From Jejubacter sp036620675 (GTDB taxonomy: Bacteria > Pseudomonadota > Gammaproteobacteria > Enterobacterales > Enterobacteriaceae), in assembly GCA_036620675.1 (NCBI GenBank), contig JAZHEE010000017.1: a stretch of 64,000 bases of DNA; one strand, written 5' to 3'. Positions 63,082-64,000 of this stretch are shown here, one piece after another. A model generated the notes under the pieces. It worked only from the letters and a program-made list of their open reading frames with translations. It did not search any database and had not been told where the DNA came from. The stretch's first letter is position 1, and every line of letters begins with the position of its first letter. Position numbers and translations under genes: made by a program.

Positions 63082-63876
63082 TTGAAAAAACTCAAACTGC
63101 ATGGCTTTAACAACCTGACCAAAAGCCTGAGTTTTTGCATTTACGACATCTGCTACGCTAAGACGGCAGAAGAGCGTGACGGTTATATCGCTTACATCGA
63201 CGAGCTGTACAACGCGAACCGTCTTACCGAAATACTGACCGAAACCTGCTCCATTATCGGCGCCAATATTTTGAATATCGCGCGTCAGGATTATGAGCCG
63301 CAGGGGGCCAGCGTCACCATTCTGATGAGCGAAGAGCCCGTAGACCCCAAATTGATTGACCCGAGCGAACGTCCCGGCCCGCTGCCGGACGCCGTCGTGG
63401 CCCACCTCGATAAGAGCCATATTTGCGTGCACACCTATCCGGAAAGCCATCCGGAAGGCGGGCTCTGCACCTTCCGTGCCGATATCGAAGTCTCAACCTG
63501 CGGCGTGATTTCCCCGCTCAGCGCGTTGAACTATCTGATCCACCAGCTGGAATCCGATATCGTCACCGTCGACTACCGGGTAAGGGGCTTTACCCGCGAT
63601 GTGAATGGTATGAAGCACTTCATCGACCACGAGATCAATTCGATTCAGAACTTTATGTCCGACGACATGAAGGCGCTGTATGACATGGTTGATGTCAACG
63701 TCTACCAGGAAAACATCTTCCACACCAAAATGCTGCTGAAGGAGTTCGACCTGAAGCACTATATGTTCCACACCAGACCGGAAGATTTAACCGAAGAAGA
63801 GCGTCAGACCATTACTGACCTGTTATGGAAAGAGATGCGCGAGATCTACTACGGACGCAATATTCCGTCGGTCTGA
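63082..63876 (+). CDS. speD: S-adenosylmethionine decarboxylase proenzyme
   Basis: Pyruvoyl enzyme that supplies decarboxylated SAM to SpeE. The start codon is TTG at 63082 (KKLKLHGFNNLTKS follows), behind AAGGGGGTGG; E. coli speD also starts with TTG. It has 264 residues, and self-cleavage is expected at K111-S112 (HLDKSHICVHTYPE), which makes the pyruvoyl group. It ends in a terminator. Confidence 0.96.
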   Translation: MKKLKLHGFNNLTKSLSFCIYDICYAKTAEERDGYIAYIDELYNANRLTEILTETCSIIGANILNIARQDYEPQGASVTILMSEEPVDPKLIDPSERPGPLPDAVVAHLDKSHICVHTYPESHPEGGLCTFRADIEVSTCGVISPLSALNYLIHQLESDIVTVDYRVRGFTRDVNGMKHFIDHEINSIQNFMSDDMKALYDMVDVNVYQENIFHTKMLLKEFDLKHYMFHTRPEDLTEEERQTITDLLWKEMREIYYGRNIPSV

Positions 63877-63893
63877 AGCCATCATATTGAATC

Positions 63894-63920
63894 AATGCCG
63901 GTAAATTACCGGCATTTTTT
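63894..63920 (+). terminator. Terminator after speD
   Basis: Stem AATGCCGG/CCGGCATT, extended by T-A pairs around a short loop, with six T. Confidence 0.93.
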
Positions 63921-64000
63921 CGATTCATCGCGGATTAGCGTGAAGCCGGAGCCAACCGGGGAGCGGCACACCTGGGCTGAGTATATTGCGTTGAGGGAAG

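Noticed and set aside
1..64000. Mobile elements, prophage, CRISPR arrays, toxin-antitoxin pairs, tRNA or rRNA genes
   Set aside because: No transposase, integrase, phage, Cas or toxin-like protein and no spaced repeat array was seen; gene order is conserved throughout apart from the small differences reported.
63921..64000. Possible start of a further gene after speD
   Set aside because: Only 80 bases remain and no ribosome site with a conserved start is visible.

Overview
The window is a stretch of enterobacterial chromosome. Nearly every protein matches an Escherichia coli K-12 protein in length and motifs. The gene order is that of the E. coli speD-to-dnaE segment, read here from dnaE down to speD. 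Several differences argue against E. coli itself: no fimbrial cluster lies between folK and panB, nothing lies between panC and panD or between panD and yadH, there is an extra oxidoreductase/LysR pair between hemL and fhuB, and a HlyD/DUF3302 pair lies next to cueO. The base composition is moderately GC-rich. The sequence best fits a member of the Enterobacteriaceae outside Escherichia; I cannot name the genus.

Layout. (1) 1-12000, minus strand: the 5' part of dnaE, rnhB, then the lipid A and outer-membrane assembly cluster lpxB-lpxA-fabZ-lpxD-skp-bamA-rseP-cdsA-uppS. (2) 12059-17140, minus strand: dxr, frr, pyrH, tsf, rpsB, each followed by a clear hairpin terminator or attenuator. The rpsB promoter and its long leader face map. 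(3) 17256-22262, plus strand: map, glnD, dapD, yaeH. (4) 22265-30787: cdaR, degP (sigma-E type promoter), dgt, then mtnN-btuF-yadS on the plus strand and erpA, clcA on the minus strand. (5) 30966-40086: hemL, a divergent flavodoxin-fold oxidoreductase/LysR pair, and the ferrichrome operon fhuACDB behind a Fur box. (6) 40303-50164: mrcB, hrpB, thpR-sfsA, dksA-gluQ, and pcnB (AUU start) overlapping folK. (7) 50308-54208: the pantothenate genes panB-panC-panD, then the ABC exporter yadGH. (8) 54262-63920: an ERIC-like repeat, can, an unusual hairpin array, hpt, gcd (CRP-type site), cueO (CueR-type promoter), a broken HlyD-family gene with an intact DUF3302 partner, yacC, and the spermidine genes speE-speD.

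Most of the window is housekeeping core genome. It covers lipid A and beta-barrel biogenesis, isoprenoid and phospholipid supply, translation factors, nitrogen sensing, periplasmic quality control, haem, iron and copper handling, and CoA and polyamine precursors. I saw no tRNA, rRNA, CRISPR array, prophage, insertion sequence or toxin-antitoxin locus, and no convincing undescribed multi-gene system. The parts most worth a second look are the HlyD-family gene with an internal deletion (60221-61055), the lineage-variable oxidoreductase/LysR pair (32283-34068), and the four-hairpin can-hpt intergenic region (55162-55347).
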